Shown piece after piece: positions 6,864 through 7,674 of a stretch of DNA of 7,674 nucleotides. Position numbers and translations under genes: made by a program. Every line of letters starts with the position of its first letter. Positions within the stretch are counted from its first letter, which is position 1. The DNA is from Rhodoferax sp. (GTDB taxonomy: Bacteria > Pseudomonadota > Gammaproteobacteria > Burkholderiales > Burkholderiaceae_C). The notes under the pieces were generated by a model. The model was given only the letters and a program-made list of their open reading frames with translations, was not told where the DNA came from and did not search any database. The stretch is from positions 1 through 7,674 of the forward strand of contig JAKFXU010000456.1 of the NCBI GenBank assembly GCA_021731215.1, read 5' to 3'.

Positions 6864-7018
6864 CCTGCGCTGGCCAGGAATTCGGCAAAGTAGACGATTT
6901 GACCATGGGGCGTGGCCTGCGGCCCCATGGTCAAATCGAACGTGCATGCGCCCATGATTTGCACCGCCACATAGTCTTCACTGGCCTGCGCGAGGGCCGT
7001 TTTTTGCGCTTGATGAGT
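6864..7018 (-). pseudogene. Possible N-terminal fragment of a second, unrelated transposase
   Basis: The minus strand reads ALAQASEDYVAVQIMGAC, then TFDLTMGPQATPHGQ, then IVYFAEFLASAG up to about 6864, after which the IS5 piece begins in a different frame and the first frame stops at 6851-6853. The stretch resembles, from memory, the start of a group of DDE transposases from Betaproteobacteria that open with a PQ(A/T)TPHGQ(I/L)VYFAEFL segment. A TGA lies at 7019-7021, so any start is the ATG at 6955 or a non-ATG codon before it. The family name is not something I can give with certainty. It is plausible debris of one element landing next to or in another, followed by deletion. Confidence 0.45.
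6895..6938. repeat. Perfect 17-bp inverted repeat
   Basis: CGATTTGACCATGGGGC (6895-6911) and GCCCCATGGTCAAATCG (6922-6938) are exact reverse complements around a 10-base loop. Both arms lie inside the second transposase fragment, coding FDLTMGP and TPHGQIV. Each arm also contains CCATGG. No T-run follows on either strand, so it is not a terminator. Confidence 0.85.
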
Positions 7019-7021
7019 TCA

Positions 7022-7359
7022 CCCATCGGGTGAGTGTCTCAAATCGCTGCAAACCCGCGCCAGTACTCGGCTTTTCGGGGATTTAGGGCTTTCAACTGCG
7101 TTTCTTAGGGTGAAAGCGCTGAGAGCCAGCAGCATTGGGGTTCATTGATGCCTGGCGCGTTTTGCATGGGCTGCGTGACATTCCTGCATGGCTCGTCAAC
7201 GACACTGACCCGGACAATCTGCATTGACGCGTTTCACTTCTGTCCTGCTGGTGGCAAATCTGGAGGCGCTGGCTGGCTGATGGACATTTGGTCCACCTGG
7301 CGTGGCACAGGGCCGACAAGTTTTCCGGGTAAGTTTTGTTTGGTTGGCCCCGGAGAAGT
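7022..7359. other. Stretch without a supportable gene between the IS debris and codA
   Basis: The left edge holds a short hairpin (tcaccc 7019-7024, gggtga 7028-7033) that could be near a lost IS end. Plus-strand codons 7123-7209 read EPAALGFIDAWRVLHG then LRDIPAWLVNDTDPDNLH and stop, a compositionally protein-like but unplaced fragment directly after a TGA at 7120-7122. No start, ribosome site or recognisable family supports it. I see no terminator for codA here. Confidence 0.4.
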
Positions 7360-7674
7360 TCAGGACTGCGGCCGCCCCGGCAAATGCAACTGACTGGTGG
7401 CAGCCGGCGATTCGGCCACCAGGTGGCCGCGCCGGAAGACTTTGAGCCGATTGGCCCGCAGCCGGATCGCCTCAATCGGGTCGCGCGCCTGCAGCAGCAC
7501 AAAGCTGGCATCGCAGCCCACCTCCAGTCCGTAGCCCTGCAGGTGCATCACCTTCGCGGCGTTGGTGGTCACCGCGTCGAAGCATTGCTGGATGCCGGTC
7601 TGGCTGGTCATCTGCGCCACATGCAGGCCCATGTGCGCCACCTCCAGCATGTCGGCGCTGCCCAAGCCGTACCA
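7360..7674 (-). CDS. codA: Cytosine deaminase, C-terminal part (5' end outside window)
   Basis: The gene enters from the right on the minus strand; the last 104 residues and the stop are visible. The first visible residues WYGLGSADMLEVAHMGLHV match the E. coli CodA segment WYPLGTANMLQVLHMGLHV, just past the metal-binding aspartate, which lies outside the window. The barrel then continues through FDAVTTNAAKVMHLQGYGLE and the small beta-sandwich (FVLLQARDPIEAIRL, VFRRGHLVAES). The enzyme deaminates cytosine to uracil and ammonia in pyrimidine salvage, in the amidohydrolase superfamily. Annotators sometimes call close relatives simply amidohydrolase, and activity on other aminopyrimidines or triazines cannot be excluded. 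The TTG at 7665 is internal. Neighbours towards the window interior are only IS debris. Confidence 0.88.
   Translation of the reverse strand, partial: WYGLGSADMLEVAHMGLHVAQMTSQTGIQQCFDAVTTNAAKVMHLQGYGLEVGCDASFVLLQARDPIEAIRLRANRLKVFRRGHLVAESPAATSQLHLPGRPQS

Noticed and set aside
7092..7511. 139-residue minus-strand frame overlapping the codA end
   Set aside because: It reads codA in the wrong frame and then anonymous sequence, with no family resemblance.
1..7674. CRISPR array, tRNA or rRNA genes, toxin-antitoxin or defence genes
   Set aside because: No regularly spaced direct repeats, no tRNA cloverleaf or rRNA segment and no defence-type domains were seen on either strand.

Overview
The window looks like chromosomal DNA of a high-GC betaproteobacterium. 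Comamonadaceae or a close Burkholderiales relative is most likely, judged from the GC-rich codon use and the flavor of the protein families; no marker gene fixes the taxon. It holds five complete protein genes, two genes cut by the window edges, a manganese riboswitch, one decayed peptidase gene and a patch of insertion-sequence debris.

Bases 1-2856 form a same-strand catabolic-looking block: the C-terminal part of a thiamine-diphosphate (ThDP) enzyme, a two-domain gamma-carbonic-anhydrase-like protein, and a GntR/FCD regulator. The middle gene is the most unusual item. It is a tandem fusion of two left-handed beta-helix domains, and each domain lacks a different one of the three zinc-binding histidines. 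Domain 1 keeps the two ligands that one subunit normally gives, and domain 2 keeps the one normally supplied by the neighbouring subunit. A hybrid metal site across a domain 1/domain 2 interface is therefore conceivable.

Bases 3024-5015 are housekeeping and metal-homeostasis genes. Alanine dehydrogenase (ald) has its expected catalytic residues at their textbook positions. It is followed by a yybP-ykoY-type Mn2+ riboswitch whose aptamer-closing strand can pair either with its 5' partner or with an intrinsic-terminator arm. The riboswitch controls a UPF0016/GDT1-type manganese exporter starting at a GTG.

Bases 5030-6224 hold a decayed M14 zinc carboxypeptidase (minus strand) that has lost its zinc-binding core, divergent from an intact flavin reductase gene.

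Bases 6256 to about 7040 are transposon wreckage. An IS5-family element has one plausible outer end and the C-terminal half of its transposase, fused at about 6863 to what looks like the first residues of an unrelated transposase that carries a perfect 17-bp inverted repeat. After about 320 bases with no gene I can support, the window ends inside codA (cytosine deaminase, minus strand).
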